DNA of 64,000 nt from Rhopalosiphum padi (GCF_020882245.1 NC_083599.1:12330931-12394930), one strand, 5' to 3'; numbered from the stretch's first letter, positions 51,192 to 62,992 are shown. Made by a program: numbers and translations. Notes: generated from the letters alone by a model not told the origin.

Positions 51192-54100
51192 GTAAGATGA
51201 AAACAATTTAATGCTTAATTAATAAAACCCTGCAATAACATAACAAGCGCAAACAGTTATGGCGATAAAATAAGGTTTACCCGTGGGCTGTGGTTTAAAA
51301 GGCGGGTTTCCATTATACAGAGTAGCGTTCGCGTGAACGACCCCCCCCCCACACAAACATTTCACAATGGTTAAATTAGGTAACTATATAGTGTTATATT
51401 ATTATTTATTTATGACGTGTACATAAAAAATGTTAAGCCAAGTTCAATAACACAGTAGCGTGGTTACTGGTTAATCGTGTGTGGTTAAATTGTATAATCA
51501 CTCTGTTACATCTGCAGAGTTATCCGTGGATACCAAACGGTCACAGCAAAGAATTTTTATGTACGTACACGAACGCGTAAAGTGGAAACCCCCTTTAATA
51601 CCATTAATCATTATTTCCCAAAAATCGTTATAAACTTTAAACTTTAAGTACCATTGACAAGTTACCGATTTTATCGGCCACGTTACTTACAGTCATATTG
51701 CCTACTCGCTAATCGTGTTAAGTAATAATTATTTGCATGTCGTTTATACTTTATTATTTTATTTGGATATTAATATTACATCAATAATTATTGTAATTTA
51801 TTTTTATTATATTAAATTCAAAAAAATAAATAAATAAATATTTTTGAATTATTGTGATTAACAATTAACATTATTTAAATATAATATACTTGGGTAAATA
51901 TACATATTTGGTATTAAATATATATAACGGACGGAAGACTACCTCTTGATATTTTTAATAATATACACATAGCAAAGGACATAATATATTTATATTGTAA
52001 CATAGTATTTTACCATAACTTGGTTTATTGCTGGTGTATGTGTTGGTTGTACAAGTAGGGTCGAAATTGATAAACGAATATATGAACGAAAGTTCACAAA
52101 TAAATATAAATTCTTCGTGTACGTATATTATATTTTCTTTTATTCTTTAACTTATCTTCACTCTCGTTTAAGTCGTATAATATTTGGTATTATTTCTGTT
52201 GAACCTATTTATGATTTTGTAAGTGCCTTATATTTTCTGGTTTGATTTACCATAAAACAATAATCTTGTGAATCATTTAATATACTACAAAATAATACAT
52301 TTATAATCGTAAACAATATTCGTCATTAATAATATACATGTTTGAATCTTATCGATAATAGTATACCTATACAAATATTTTGAACGCTTTTTTTTTGTTG
52401 TACAAAATACACAGAAACCGGTTAAACCTCTATAGTCTTTATAATACATATGTCATATACATTTCTCAATGAAACATTTCATGTTTATTATTTTATTAAA
52501 CAATAATTTATAACAATGCCAAAACTATATGTAATTATATAAAGAATTATTTTATTTTATTTATACAATTCTATAAAAAATATAATTTAGAGGTGTTAAA
52601 ATCTAAATGTAAATATTATCTTTCTATTTTATTAATTAATTTCTAACTTCTATTCTAACTTCTAATTAACTTTTAACCCGTAGTGGTTCAAACTTTAAAT
52701 CTTGAAAACTGATCATCGAAACTTATTTTGTACTTATTAATTGTTTGACTTGTAATCTGTATAAACTTTGGTAGGTTATAATGTAAAACTTGATTAAACT
52801 TGGGCGTTTAAATAATGAGACAAGTAAAGTTTGTAAAATATTCTACATAGGTGTTTTATATTTGAATTACTAAAAATAATGTTTAAATATACATATACTA
52901 TAAAATTGTTATATTTTACTCATTAAGCTTTTTACCATTACATAATAATATTCTATAATTTCTATCCGTGTTACACTATTAGTAAATACAGGATTTTAGG
53001 TTTTTAGATTGTATTACCACTATTACGAAACTAGATTATGTAGTTTTAGACAATATAATTTTATGATTTTTTTTAGGTTATCATATTTTGAATTTTTAAA
53101 AATCTCAAGATACCTATTCAAACAGTACTTACTTTAAAAATTGAGCTAAGAATTTACTTAAGTGAAGTATTTTTTCAGTTTTCCAATTGAGATTTCATAA
53201 AGAAAACATAAAATATAGAATCTCAATGATTGTTTAATAAGCTTTGCTACACTTGGTTTTAGATGTTACTGTAATAGCTACTTATTAAAATAATAATAGT
53301 TTATGGTGAAATGCAAAAAGCAAAATATTTCCTATACTTTGTGCATCTGTGTATTTCACTATATAGGTAATATTTATTTTAATTTTTTAATTAACTTATT
53401 GCTTTTGCACACACACAAATATCATACACCATACATAATATGTAATATATTATATTATTATTACTATTTATTATCTACAGTTGAGACACAATAAATTACA
53501 CTAAATATAAATAATTTTTTTTAATATGTTTATATTTATTTATACGTACAAATACGAGTGGTTGTTTAAAAAAAAAATAGAATTAATAAGGTTAGACGAA
53601 GAGTATAATACCGTGATGTAACAGTTTTCCATTTTTCAATAAAAGAACATGAGTATATGACGAACAGAAAAAAAGGAATTAAAAACAAATGAAAATGTAT
53701 AAAATATAAATAAACTGTATATTTTTAAAATTTGAGTTTAAGTTGTGAGAAACATTGTAGGTAAATGGTACCTTCAATAGAACCGTTCTAAGGTGTGTTG
53801 GTGTGTTTGTTTTATTATTTTATAGAACATTGTATTTTTTTTTTTTTTAATTATTAATCTTTAAAAGATTTTGTTAAATATTTGAGTATTAGTTTTTCAT
53901 TATATTTTTTTACAAAATAAAAAAATGTATTATACAACTATAATATTTTTTACTGATTCTATACGTCCGCAGAGAGCCTTCCGTCAATATCAGCTAAAAA
54001 TAATGGTATCAATCGCAAAACAAGAAGTCTGTACGAGAATAAAGAATACGAAATAAATAACACCATTTGTGTCACCGCCGGCTGTGTAAAGGCTGGTAAA

Positions 54101-57100
54101 CATAATTTATTTGCTATAAGATTCGATCGATTACGAACTTATAATAAATTGAACACATACAGTGTTTTTATTATTAAATTGGTAAAAATATTTCTATAAT
54201 ATGCTTTAAATGTATAACTTTATAGCGGCTTCTGTAATCAAAAATATGGATCTATCAGTAGATCCTTGTGATGATTTCTATCAGTTCGCCTGTGGTAATT
54301 TTAAAAAACATATTGCTATCGATTCCGGATTAACGTCACACTACACAAGGAACGACAACAATATGCGGAACAAGCTGCTAATGGTCATCACCGAACCCAT
54401 TTATTGGAATGAACAGAAACCGTTTAAAATGGCAAAATTACTGTATAAGTTTTGCATGGACACAGGTAAAATGACGTAAAAATTAAAAAAGTTAATATTA
54501 AACAGTTGTTGGATTCACTTACGGTGACTAAATGTAATCGTATTTTTCATGAAATAGATATTCATTTCATATACGATATACCTACTATGTGTATCATATC
54601 GTGTAAGTCAAATTTAAGTTCATGAAATAGACACAAATTGTGTTTTACATTTTTTTGTAATTTTTAAATTTATTATATCATCAAATAGATATTTTTTCTT
54701 TGTATCGAAATAATAACATATGGAAACAATTACACGATTCTAATTTTTTTTTTGTCATTATAATTTGGAAAGTAAAAATATGTCTCGATTGTAACCCTTG
54801 TGACTCATTGAGATGTGATTTTTGGTAGCAAATTGAATATAGGTAATTGGTACTTTAGTGGGTCGGATAAAACAATTGTCCAGTACATTTCTTAATAATC
54901 GGGAAAATAAAAAAATAAAGAACAAATACGTAGTTACGCTAAACGTGTTTTTGAGATAATTTTTTTCTAATCGCTATAAAATGTATGTTAAAAGAAACCA
55001 TAGAAGAAGATGATTTGGAATCGATCAAAAAAATAATAAAAAACCTCGGCGGATGGCCGGTGTTGGAAAGCTCAAAATGGGACGATACTAAGTTCACGTG
55101 GATGGAAAGCGTGTACAAGTTCAGAATGGTGGGCTATAGTATTGACTATTTTATAAGCTTCTACATCAATGAAGATTTAAAAAACAATACGATGAGAATT
55201 ATTGAAGTAAGCTGGTTTACTTAATAATACAATATAATAAAATAAAATAAAAATATAGTATCATTATTTGACATCAAACAAAAACAATCATTAACGTTAT
55301 GTGTAATAATGATTAAACGGATAATTTGTATGTTCCATTATTTATATTGCAAAAATGGGGGAAAAAATAAGAAACTTTGTACAGCCAAGTAAAAATGTGC
55401 ATTTTAGAATGTGCAAACTTTTTACCATATAAAATATAATATGTTATGTATATAATATGTTGCTCATCATTACATTACTATAAAGTATATATTCATACAA
55501 ATATGTCTGAATTCATGAAGAAATAACGTATGGAAACTTGTTGTTTATTTAATTTAATATTTAAATATTTTCTATTGGCATATTATTTTAAATGTCTACA
55601 GTTAAAATATTTCACAATCGAGTTTTCTCTGACTGATATAATTTCCACCACAGGTTACTGATTTCAATACATACACTATTATATTATGTTAAAAATACAT
55701 ATTTGAAAAATATATTAACTATGGGTATATTGGGTTTAACAAAGATTAAGATATGTAGAGAAGATATGTATTAATAATTAATGGAAATATAAGTGCAATA
55801 TTTGAATTATTATCATGTTTAAACTTATATATTATGTTGTTTAAATTTTAAATTGTTCTTTGCTTTAAACTATTGTATAGGGCTTCGCCCGTTTATATAA
55901 ATATTCAAATAAAAATGCTTACAACATAAACAAGTTATAATATTAAATACTTATAAGTTATAATCAACATTAGTAACAATAATTACATTTTTTTAAATTT
56001 AAATATTAAGAAATTACAATAACAATAAGCTTTTTGGGTTATAACCAAAATCATATCTCCTATTTGGAATTAAAATAGGAACTATTAGAAAACAAATAAT
56101 TTTTAAATCTCATAGAACTTTATAATATTATTACTTTATTAGAAATAACATTAATAACTTATTACTTATATTAATATAATTTTTCTTGGCTTTTGACTGG
56201 CTCTTAAATTTTAGTATATACTTTATACTATATGTATGGCATAGCACAAAGTGGTCCACGTTCTGCAATCTAAATTTTTATCCTACCGTAAAAAATGTAC
56301 AATACGTGACCTAACCTGATTTTTTAATATTTTTAATGTACCGTACAAGTTGACCTAAAACAATAATAATGGGTTTAACGGTATCTTTTGCATCTTAACA
56401 ATATTTCAGCTGGACCAAGCGATTCTGGGTCTCCAACAAAAATACCTGGTGATGGGCATCTCGAACAAATTCGTGAATGCATACTATGAATACATGGTTG
56501 ACATTGCGGAGCTGTTTGACGCTTACAGGCCACAGGCAATCACAGAGCTGAGAGAGTCATTGGATTTCGAGATAGAATTGGCCAAGATATCGCTGCCATC
56601 GGAAAAGCGCAAGAACGCCACTGAGCTTTACCACCCGATGAATATCTCCGATTTACAACAAAGGTTCCCAAGCATACCATGGCAAGAGTACCTGAACAAT
56701 ATTTTGAACCCGATGACTATACGACAGGACGAGATTATAGTTGTAACCTCGCCGAAATATTTGTCGGACCTCGAAATTCTACTAAGTAAAACACCCAAAA
56801 GGTAAATGTTATACAAGCAATAAGTTAGGTTTTAAGTTGATTTAATAAGGAGTAAAAATATGCTTTATTTATTTTTTCTTCGTATTACACATATATTGAC
56901 ATATTATTGTAATGATAATTCAGTATTATTGGATCATTAAAATGAATTAAGGAAGTAATATTTCCAAATATTTACTGTAAGAACTGTAGAAGAAAGGTAA
57001 AAACTTAATCAATCACAGCTACTTAGAAGAAAAGAAACAATTTAAACTTTCAAGTGGTTAATCAGTTCTTCGAATACGATATTATTTGTATTTAAAATAA

Positions 57101-60100
57101 TATAAACGATAAAGTGGTTTAGAAAAAAAAAAAATTTAATTTTTGTTATTTGTTTGTAAATTCATATTAAATATTATTATATTTAAAAACAAATATGTGT
57201 TATTTTCTCCTAAGTAGTATTCTCATTCAATTGTATAATGAAAGCACTAATAATCAATTATCTACGCGTCAAAATATTTGAAAATAATTTCTTCTTCTTC
57301 TTTGGTTTCATATCAAATCATATTGCTAAATAAACATAGGCACTGCCAACATCTATCTTTTGCTATTTTTTGTCAACGACTATTTGGTTTCATTGTCTCA
57401 GCATCTTTTTGACGCAGTCTTCTCCTCTTAATCGTGATGTCTTTCCTACTGGATTTTCCTCAATAATTATTTTATTACCAAACCATGCTTTCTCCGGGCA
57501 TGTACTGCCTAAACCAATCTTCTTTTTTTAAATCTCTTTCAGTATATTTGGTCGCTGAAAAATTAATCACAGTTCGTTGTTGTGTAGTTTCCGCCATTTA
57601 TTTGTCTGAGTATGCCCCATAACTATTGTAATAACTATGAAATAGTGAATAATAATTTGAATAAATATTAAATTGTCCTCCAACATTTTATAAAAATATT
57701 CAATATATACACCAATTTAAAAATGCAGGAAATACCCCTTAACCGTACAGACTTAAATTTTATTTTACCGTCAGGGTCCAAGCAAATTACGTGTTTTGGA
57801 GAGCTATCATGGATTCTGTCTCACTTCTAACTAAAAAATTAAGAAAAAGACAGTTGGACTACGAGAATACAATAAACGATGGCAACAGTAACACACAATC
57901 CAGATGGAGGGAATGTTTGGATATAATTTATGAATATTTTCAATTTCCTGTTATGTCGTTGTACGTAAGACAGTTTTACGATGAACATTATAAAAACAAT
58001 ATTTTAGAAATGGTGAAGGGTATCAGGGAGGAAAAGTACAAAATATTATCGTCAATTGATTGGTTGGACGATGAAACGAGGTAAATTTTAACTTTAAAAT
58101 CATAATATTTGTATCATTTTCGATAATACAAATGATTATGACAACTTAATAATTTTTTTTTTTGTTTTCATTACATAAAGAAAAAACGCGATAGATAAAG
58201 CAAAATCGATAACCAATCACATTGCATATCCTGATGAATTATTGGACGATAACAAGTTAAATGCGTATTATGAAAATGTAATTTATTATATAAAATCTAA
58301 CTAGAACTAGAATGCATAGGAGATTATTATATGTTATAATATTATAATTAAACCTTTTAAAAATTATTTTATAAGCATTTAGTTAATAATTATGTGTGGT
58401 TATTTATTTCTTAGCTTGAATTCGACAACAAAGACTTTTTAACATCAATATTAAAAGTTTGTAAATTTGAAACCGATTTAATAATGAACAAATTAAGGCA
58501 ACCTGTTAACAAATCAGAATGGATATCCCATAGTGATTTGGCAAATGTAAATGCGTTTCACTATTTTGAAGAAAACAGTATCGGTGAATACAATTTTTAT
58601 TTATATTATAGTATTACGCGTATACCTTCTTAATTATTCAGTGTGAATCAGTAATGTCTAATTATTGAAAATTCAAACATAAATTTTAAATAAAAATCAT
58701 GCATACAAATAATTTATTCAAATATCTAAAAAATATAACAACAACAAAGTTTAGTCGCAATTAAACAATTATTTTCTTAGTCCATCCGCAGTTTTTGATA
58801 GGCTTACTGGCTTATCAGGAACAAAGTTTACAAAACGGTTTATTTAAAATATGAAAGAAAACGTTATAGAGTTTACTAAACTTAATATGTATCGGATTTA
58901 AAAATAAATAAATTGTTTATACCTGATATTAAATACAATTTTATCACATTAAATTATATAATTAACTATTTGTGTATTTTAAAGAGATTTTTTTTGGAAA
59001 ACCAATAGTTATAATTTATAAATTGTAATATTATACGTACATGATATGAGTACAATAAGTACATAAATATAGAAATTATTACAACCACTATAATACTGTA
59101 ATATAAACGATTTTAAATTTGTAGAGATTCCCGTTGGTATCTTGCAAGACGTATTCTACTCCAGCGATCGTCCTCAGTACATGAATTACGGTGCAATTGG
59201 AACGATAATTGGGCACGAGATCAACCATGGTTTTGATACCAATGGCAGAAAGTACGATAAGCAGGGTAACTTGGTGGATTGGTGGACGAAGGAGGTGGAG
59301 AATCGCTACTTGGAGAAAGCGATGTGCATCCAAAATCAGTATGGAAATTACACGGCTCAAGAAGTCGGTCTCAAGGTACGTCTAATAAAAAAAGTTTCTT
59401 AAATAATGAAAGATAACGTTTTTGTGTCGAACATAACATTTCAATATATTTATCGTATATAGACTTTATCTTTTGGTATCTCGAAACCCCTTTAAACATA
59501 AATTATCATTGTTATTTTTTTAAATGACCTGAGACTTTATTATTTAAATGATCCAAAGAACTTTATAAAATATATTATTTTTAACAAATTACTATTTATT
59601 TTTACACATTAAATATTTAATAATATATATACAATACACGTTAATGAAGACGCGCTTCTAATGTAGTGGCGCCTGACGATTTCTGCGAATTTCATCGTCA
59701 TATAACTGCATACAATTTCGTAATGGAACCGTGGATCCTTCATGGATCTCAGCCATTGTCACCTCGACCGTTATTATTATATATACTTACAATATAGAAA
59801 CGACGAACATTTTCCGCAGTTGAATGGCAGCAATACGCAGGACGAGAATATCGCGGACAACAGTGGCTTCAAAGAAGCGTACAACGCGTACAACTCGTGG
59901 ACCAAACAACACGGCGTTGAACCCCGGCTACCTGGTCTACAAAAGTACACGCCGAAGCAGATGTTTTGGTTGAGTACTGCTAATATGCGGTGCAACAAGT
60001 ACTCACGGGAAACACTAAAATATGATGTCATCAACGGCAGTCACTCACCCAACCGTTTTCGGATCATCGGCCCACTTTCCAACCTGGAAGAATTCAGCAA

Positions 60101-60161
60101 CGACTTCCAGTGTAAGCCAGGCTCCTACATGAATCCAGTCAAAAAGTGTCAGATATGGTGA
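51061..60161 (+). CDS. Neprilysin-like M13 zinc metallopeptidase, type II membrane protein, 10 exons (5' exon not found)
   Basis: Ten exons join in frame into 753 residues plus TGA, close to the family's usual 750-800, so only a short cytoplasmic N-terminus is missing. Numbering from the first whole codon (51062): basic KPTWWKRRTNKERYL; one membrane segment at about 15-36; extracellular M13 N-terminal domain (DPCDDFYQFACGNF, LGGWPVLE, NYVFWR, SLYVR); substrate-binding VNAFHY at 545-550; zinc site HEINH at 587-591; ENIAD at 649-653 with the third zinc ligand Glu649 and Asp653; SHSP with His715; Arg721; and the terminal CQIW. These correspond to human NEP His583, Glu584, His587, Glu646, Asp650, His711 and Arg717, so activity is expected. 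The family cleaves small signalling peptides outside the cell on the amino side of hydrophobic residues. All splice phases agree and no stop or frameshift is seen. Which neprilysin paralogue it is cannot be decided here. Confidence 0.92.
51192..53972 (+). other. Neprilysin intron A-B (2781 bp)
   Basis: AT-rich with a C-run at 51341-51350; no exon or recognisable element seen inside. Confidence 0.6.
53973..54095 (+). CDS. Neprilysin exon B: stalk and first Cys pair
   Basis: Acceptor cgtccgcag ends at 53972. It encodes a Ser/Asn/Lys-rich stalk, a possible N-glycosylation site NNT, then TICVTAGCVKA, the family's C-x4-C motif at the start of the M13 ectodomain. Donor gtaaac is at 54096, phase 1. 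Confidence 0.85.
54226..54465 (+). CDS. Neprilysin exon C: DPCDDFYQFACG motif
   Basis: Acceptor aactttatag ends at 54225. It encodes ASVIKNMDLSVDPCDDFYQF and ACGNF, the signature start of the Peptidase_M13_N domain, and ends in YKFCMDT. It lies 130 bp after exon B. Donor gtaaaa is at 54466, phase 1. Confidence 0.9.
54750..54960 (+). repeat. Family A fragment in neprilysin intron C-D
   Basis: attggtactttagtgggtcg, gataaaacaattgtccagta and catttcttaataatcgggaa line up with tttggtactttggagggtcg, attgtaaaaaatgtcaagta and tttttcaaaataatcgttaa of the copy at 16473. It ends about 35 bases before exon D. Confidence 0.5.
54995..55206 (+). CDS. Neprilysin exon D: GGWPVLE region
   Basis: The frame continues CMDT-E-TIEEDDLESIKKI, then NLGGWPVLESSKW, FRMVGYSIDYF and DLKNNTMRIIE, all matching the M13 N-terminal domain. 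The acceptor is weak: ttaaaag ends at 54994 with no pyrimidine tract next to it. It is, however, the first AG after a ctaat branch-like site at 54967-54971, and it gives exact phase and gapless homology. Donor gtaagc is at 55207. The DNA just upstream is a dispersed repeat. Confidence 0.85.
56410..56801 (+). CDS. Neprilysin exon E: LDQ...AYYEYMVDIAELF region
   Basis: Acceptor atatttcag ends at 56409. It continues RIIE-LDQAILGLQQKYLV, then AYYEYMVDIAELF, ELRESLDFEIELAKI and YHPMNISDLQQRFPSIPW, typical of the helical M13 N-terminal domain. It is the longest exon (392 nt). Donor gtaaat is at 56802, phase 2. Confidence 0.9.
57290..57600 (-). mobile_element. Decayed non-LTR (craniofacial development protein 2-like) 3' end in neprilysin intron E-F
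   Basis: On the minus strand, with one frameshift, it reads KTSRLRGEDCVKK, DAETMKPNSR, a stop, QKIAKDRCWQCLCL and ETKEEEE. This matches the C-terminal tail of endonuclease-reverse transcriptase LINEs often annotated as craniofacial development protein 2-like (RP.GRP..RWEDCVK.DAE...PNSRWQ.IAEDRDRWR). Further upstream in the same strand an ATG at 57597 opens MAETTQQRTVINF. The element is broken and lies wholly inside the intron, antisense to neprilysin. Confidence 0.6.
57775..58080 (+). CDS. Neprilysin exon F: NYVFWR...SLYVR region
   Basis: Acceptor ttttaccgtcag ends at 57774. It encodes RVQANYVFWRAIMDSV, SRWRECLDIIYEYF, PVMSLYVRQFYDEHYK and GIREEKYKI, then DWLDDET. The family contains NYVxWR and SxLYVRxxF at these places. 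Donor gtaaat is at 58081, phase 2. A decayed second copy of this exon lies at 40749-41011. Confidence 0.9.
58181..58277 (+). CDS. Neprilysin exon G: short linker exon (IAYPDELLDD)
   Basis: Acceptor ttacataaag ends at 58180. RKNAIDKAKSITNHIAYPDE and LLDDNKLNAYYEN match the family's K-x-I-x-Y-P pattern. It is 97 nt long, phase 2 in and phase 0 out, with donor gtaatt at 58278. Confidence 0.87.
58415..58583 (+). CDS. Neprilysin exon H: substrate-binding VNAFHY
   Basis: Acceptor tatttcttag ends at 58414. LEFDNKDFLTSILKV, KLRQPVNKSEWISH and VNAFHYFEENSI match the family. The Asn-Ala of VNAFY binds the peptide backbone of the substrate in M13 enzymes and is kept. Donor gtgaat is at 58584, phase 1. 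Confidence 0.9.
59125..59375 (+). CDS. Neprilysin exon I: HExxH zinc site
   Basis: Acceptor aaatttgtag ends at 59124. It encodes EIPVGILQDVFYSSDRPQYM, NYGAIGTIIGHEINHGFD, QGNLVDWWT and a final region with QNQYGNYTAQEVGLK. HEINH supplies two zinc ligands and the catalytic Glu. The NYGxIGxxIGHE context is the M13 signature. Donor gtacgt is at 59376, phase 0. Confidence 0.93.
59820..60161 (+). CDS. Neprilysin exon J: ENIAD zinc ligand and C-terminus
   Basis: Acceptor ttttccgcag ends at 59819. LNGSNTQDENIADNSGFKEA carries the third zinc ligand. PRLPGLQKYTPKQMFWL, SHSPNRFRIIGPLSN and MNPVKKCQIW then match the family end, with a TGA at 60159-60161. Two positions differ from the usual consensus: GENIADNGG reads DENIADNSG, and the Trp before the conserved Cys (usually WC) reads Arg (NMRCNKY). 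Confidence 0.92.
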   Translation: MNGSNTQDENIADNSGFKEAYNAYNSWTKQHGVEPRLPGLQKYTPKQMFWLSTANMRCNKYSRETLKYDVINGSHSPNRFRIIGPLSNLEEFSNDFQCKPGSYMNPVKKCQIW

Positions 60162-60328
60162 AATTGGTTGGCCACCCTCTGACCGTGCGGATATTATAAT
60201 TATTGTTTTTAAAGCGTTATTTGAATAGTACTTATGAGCATAAATAATCTGTTACATAATTATAATATAACATAATGTGAATTTGTATTTTTTACACATA
60301 ATGAAAAGATTAAATTAGTGAAATTAAC

Positions 60329-60334
60329 AATAAA
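60329..60334 (+). promoter_or_regulatory. Candidate poly(A) signal of the neprilysin gene
   Basis: AATAAA lies 168 bases after the stop codon, on the coding strand, in an otherwise open AT-rich stretch. It is the first exact hexamer I see after the stop. In such AT-rich DNA chance matches are common. Confidence 0.45.
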
Positions 60335-60371
60335 AACAAAATATTGACATAATTAAGAAAACTTTTTTGTG

Positions 60372-60551
60372 ATGATAACCTTAATAAGATTATATATTTT
60401 AATATTTACTCACGGCTTATTATGTAGCTGGGAATACTCCGATAACTTATTCGGCTGTTTTAAACCACTAGCCGTTGGACTTTCTGATGTGTATACAACG
60501 TCGTTTAAAACAATTACATACAACAGCAACAGTTACTCCAATAGCCAGTAG
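60372..60551 (+). CDS. Candidate small secreted protein or first exon with signal peptide
   Basis: An ATG-initiated frame of 59 codons begins with MITLIRLYILIFTHGLLCSW, an N-terminal Arg at position 6 followed by a hydrophobic core, as in a signal peptide with a possible cut near LLCS. The rest is EYSDNLFGCFKPLAVG, DVYTTSF and a Ser/Asn/Tyr-rich end before TAG. Possible donors gtaggt (60548) and gtatgt (60552) overlap the stop, so it could instead be the first exon of a longer gene. It begins just after the neprilysin poly(A) signal on the same strand. I do not recognise the family. Base composition is less AT-rich than the flanks, which supports coding only weakly. Confidence 0.3.
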   Translation: MITLIRLYILIFTHGLLCSWEYSDNLFGCFKPLAVGLSDVYTTSFKTITYNSNSYSNSQ

Positions 60552-61334
60552 GTATGTCCCAAGATGAGTGAGTTCATACACATCCACACGACCCAGGTAG
60601 CAAAATAATAGTATTATAACATTATAATAAAGTTACAAATGTAATAAATAATATTACTCAATAACTATTAATTGAATATAAATACATTACAATAATATAA
60701 TTGTATTATTATAGTATTATTATTTGGCAGGTTTGAAAATATTATAATAACATTTGAAATATATCATTTTTATAATGATATGAAAAAAATCATATTTTTA
60801 AATTTCAATTATAATATTTTTATAATGATATAAAAAAACACATATTTTATATTTTTTTTTAATATTATTATATTGTTATTCTTCTGACAAATATTTTAAT
60901 AGATGCCAAAATAAAAACTCTTCTTAATTATTTTATAATTATTTTCTTCATATTTGCAATTAGTACAATATATTTTGTTGATAATTTATAATTACTAATT
61001 TTACATTACCTAGAAATATTTTGTTTGTTGTTTGAAGTACCGATTATATTAATAGTATTGATTATAATATCAGATATATTTAAATATAATAAGCATACAT
61101 AAATTTCCTGTGTATTTTGATATGTATTATAATTATTGAATAATTTAGAATAAATAAATTCAACCAAATTTGAAATATGTTAACTAATATTTCTTTTAAT
61201 TTTAGGTATTTCTTTAATTATTATCTTTTTACAAATACATTTTTTAAACATATAATATAACATAATTTTTTTACTGCCCTTAGTAAATTTATATAAAAAA
61301 AATAAAACAATAACAAATATAATATTATTTTTTT

Positions 61335-62425
61335 TCTAAATGCTGCCCCAGCTAAATATATTTTTATTTGCATTTCAATATCTGCATTTGTTACGTCTTG
61401 AAAGTTTCTTATTTTTCGTATGGCTTCTAAAAAAATTCAATAAAGATTATTATTTTAATAAACTGACTTATTACAATATATGATATAATAATGCTATCAG
61501 AGAAGAAGATATTTATTACAGGATAAATCACTAACAGAAGTATAGGTGTATAAATATTGTGGACCTACTATTAGAACTATATATGTTACCCAAAAGTACA
61601 CGTAAGTATTAAAAGTAAATAGTGAACACAAAATGAACTTGTTTATCATATATTATTATATAGAGCCATATAGGTGTACATAAACGTCATAAACCACTTG
61701 TTCAAAGTATGCATACATTAACAGTCTCATTTTGTGGGAGTGCTGATAACATTTTACTCCCCATATTACTGACAAAAAAAACTTTATCATTTACATTCAG
61801 GTTTTAGTTGTTTTAAATTTTCACTTATTTTTATTTTAAGTTATAGCTACATGCTATATGGTAAATACATATCAAGTATATTTGGGACCAGTAGTCTATT
61901 TTAAAAGGAAAGTTACAAACATATAAATAAATTAATATTTCTTAAATTATTGATTGAGATGTTGTGTGGTTTGAATATTTAATAATCATGTTTAGCTAAA
62001 TTAGTACACAAATTGACAGACTGTACATTATGATAAAATTGTTTATTATAATTTAGGAAATTAAGAAGAACGCAATCACATTTTATAAAATCCGAATGCT
62101 AATTTAAAAAAAAAGTAGATTACAAGAAAAATTTAAGATTTGTTAACTACTATTATTTTTAACATCTTAACTTGAGTTAATTATTTTCATTAATATGACC
62201 ACTTTTGAAAAAATATTATATAACTTCAGATAATAAGATCTAATTAAAATATATATATTATTACCAAATATAATAGCACATGAAGCTAATGAAGAAAATA
62301 TTTTTATTTTTCTTCTGACCAACATAACTAAATATTTGTAAAAATTCATCATCAAAAATAGTTCTCATCATTTGTCGTACTGTAGAAGTTAAAGATTTTT
62401 TTGCTAATCTTTTGAGACCATTAAC
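61335..62425 (-). pseudogene. Decayed DUF4806-like gene fragment (two blocks)
   Basis: On the minus strand an atttcag acceptor is followed at 62425 by VNGLKRLAKKSLTSTVRQMM, then FDDEFLQIFSYVGQKK, ending in TAA at 62261. A second block after a ttttttag acceptor, starting at 61426, reads EAIRKIRNFQDVTNADIEMQ and IKIYLAGAAFRKK. The order and spacing resemble the DUF4806 domain abundant in aphids and other insects: a G-x-K-x-x-x-F core followed by AVR...T..EIE..IK.WL. No donor in the right phase joins the two blocks cleanly, and the second runs on into low-complexity sequence, so it is probably a relic. The family call is from memory of the domain pattern. Confidence 0.45.
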
Positions 62426-62992
62426 CTGAAATAATAAAATTAATATTTAAATATTTATTTATAGCTGATTTATTATCATTTTTATTTAATATAATTATTA
62501 ATATGTATTTATTTTAAAACAAATTAAAGGAAAATCATATAACATTTTATACGAGGAATATTAAGTGTCAATGATCAAATTTATCTTTTTAAAATCTATT
62601 TTTTAAATAGTACTTACAGCATTTTAGTCGACTATGATTACATTTTAATAATAAATTAAAATAATTGAATTATCTACATCCGTTGCTAATACATATACAT
62701 GGGTAACAAAAATGGAGATATTTCCGATTTTTATAGATTATATAAGAATAACGATGGTAAAATAATAGGTAGTTAAATAATGTAATATGTAACAACTTTA
62801 TAATTTAAAAAAAAACTCAATAAAATATAACGGTATAAAAATAATAATTCATTAACTGTTAGTGATAAAATATTTATCCGCCGTTAACTATATATAAAAA
62901 AAAGTTTTTCTAGTTGGCAAAATAAATATTTAAAGCAAATGTTTACAAATTTATCTGATTTAATTCTGTTGGTGTTTGCTTAATATAACAAG

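Noticed and set aside
59777..60034. Minus-strand frame opposite neprilysin exon J
   Set aside because: Antisense shadow of a confirmed exon.
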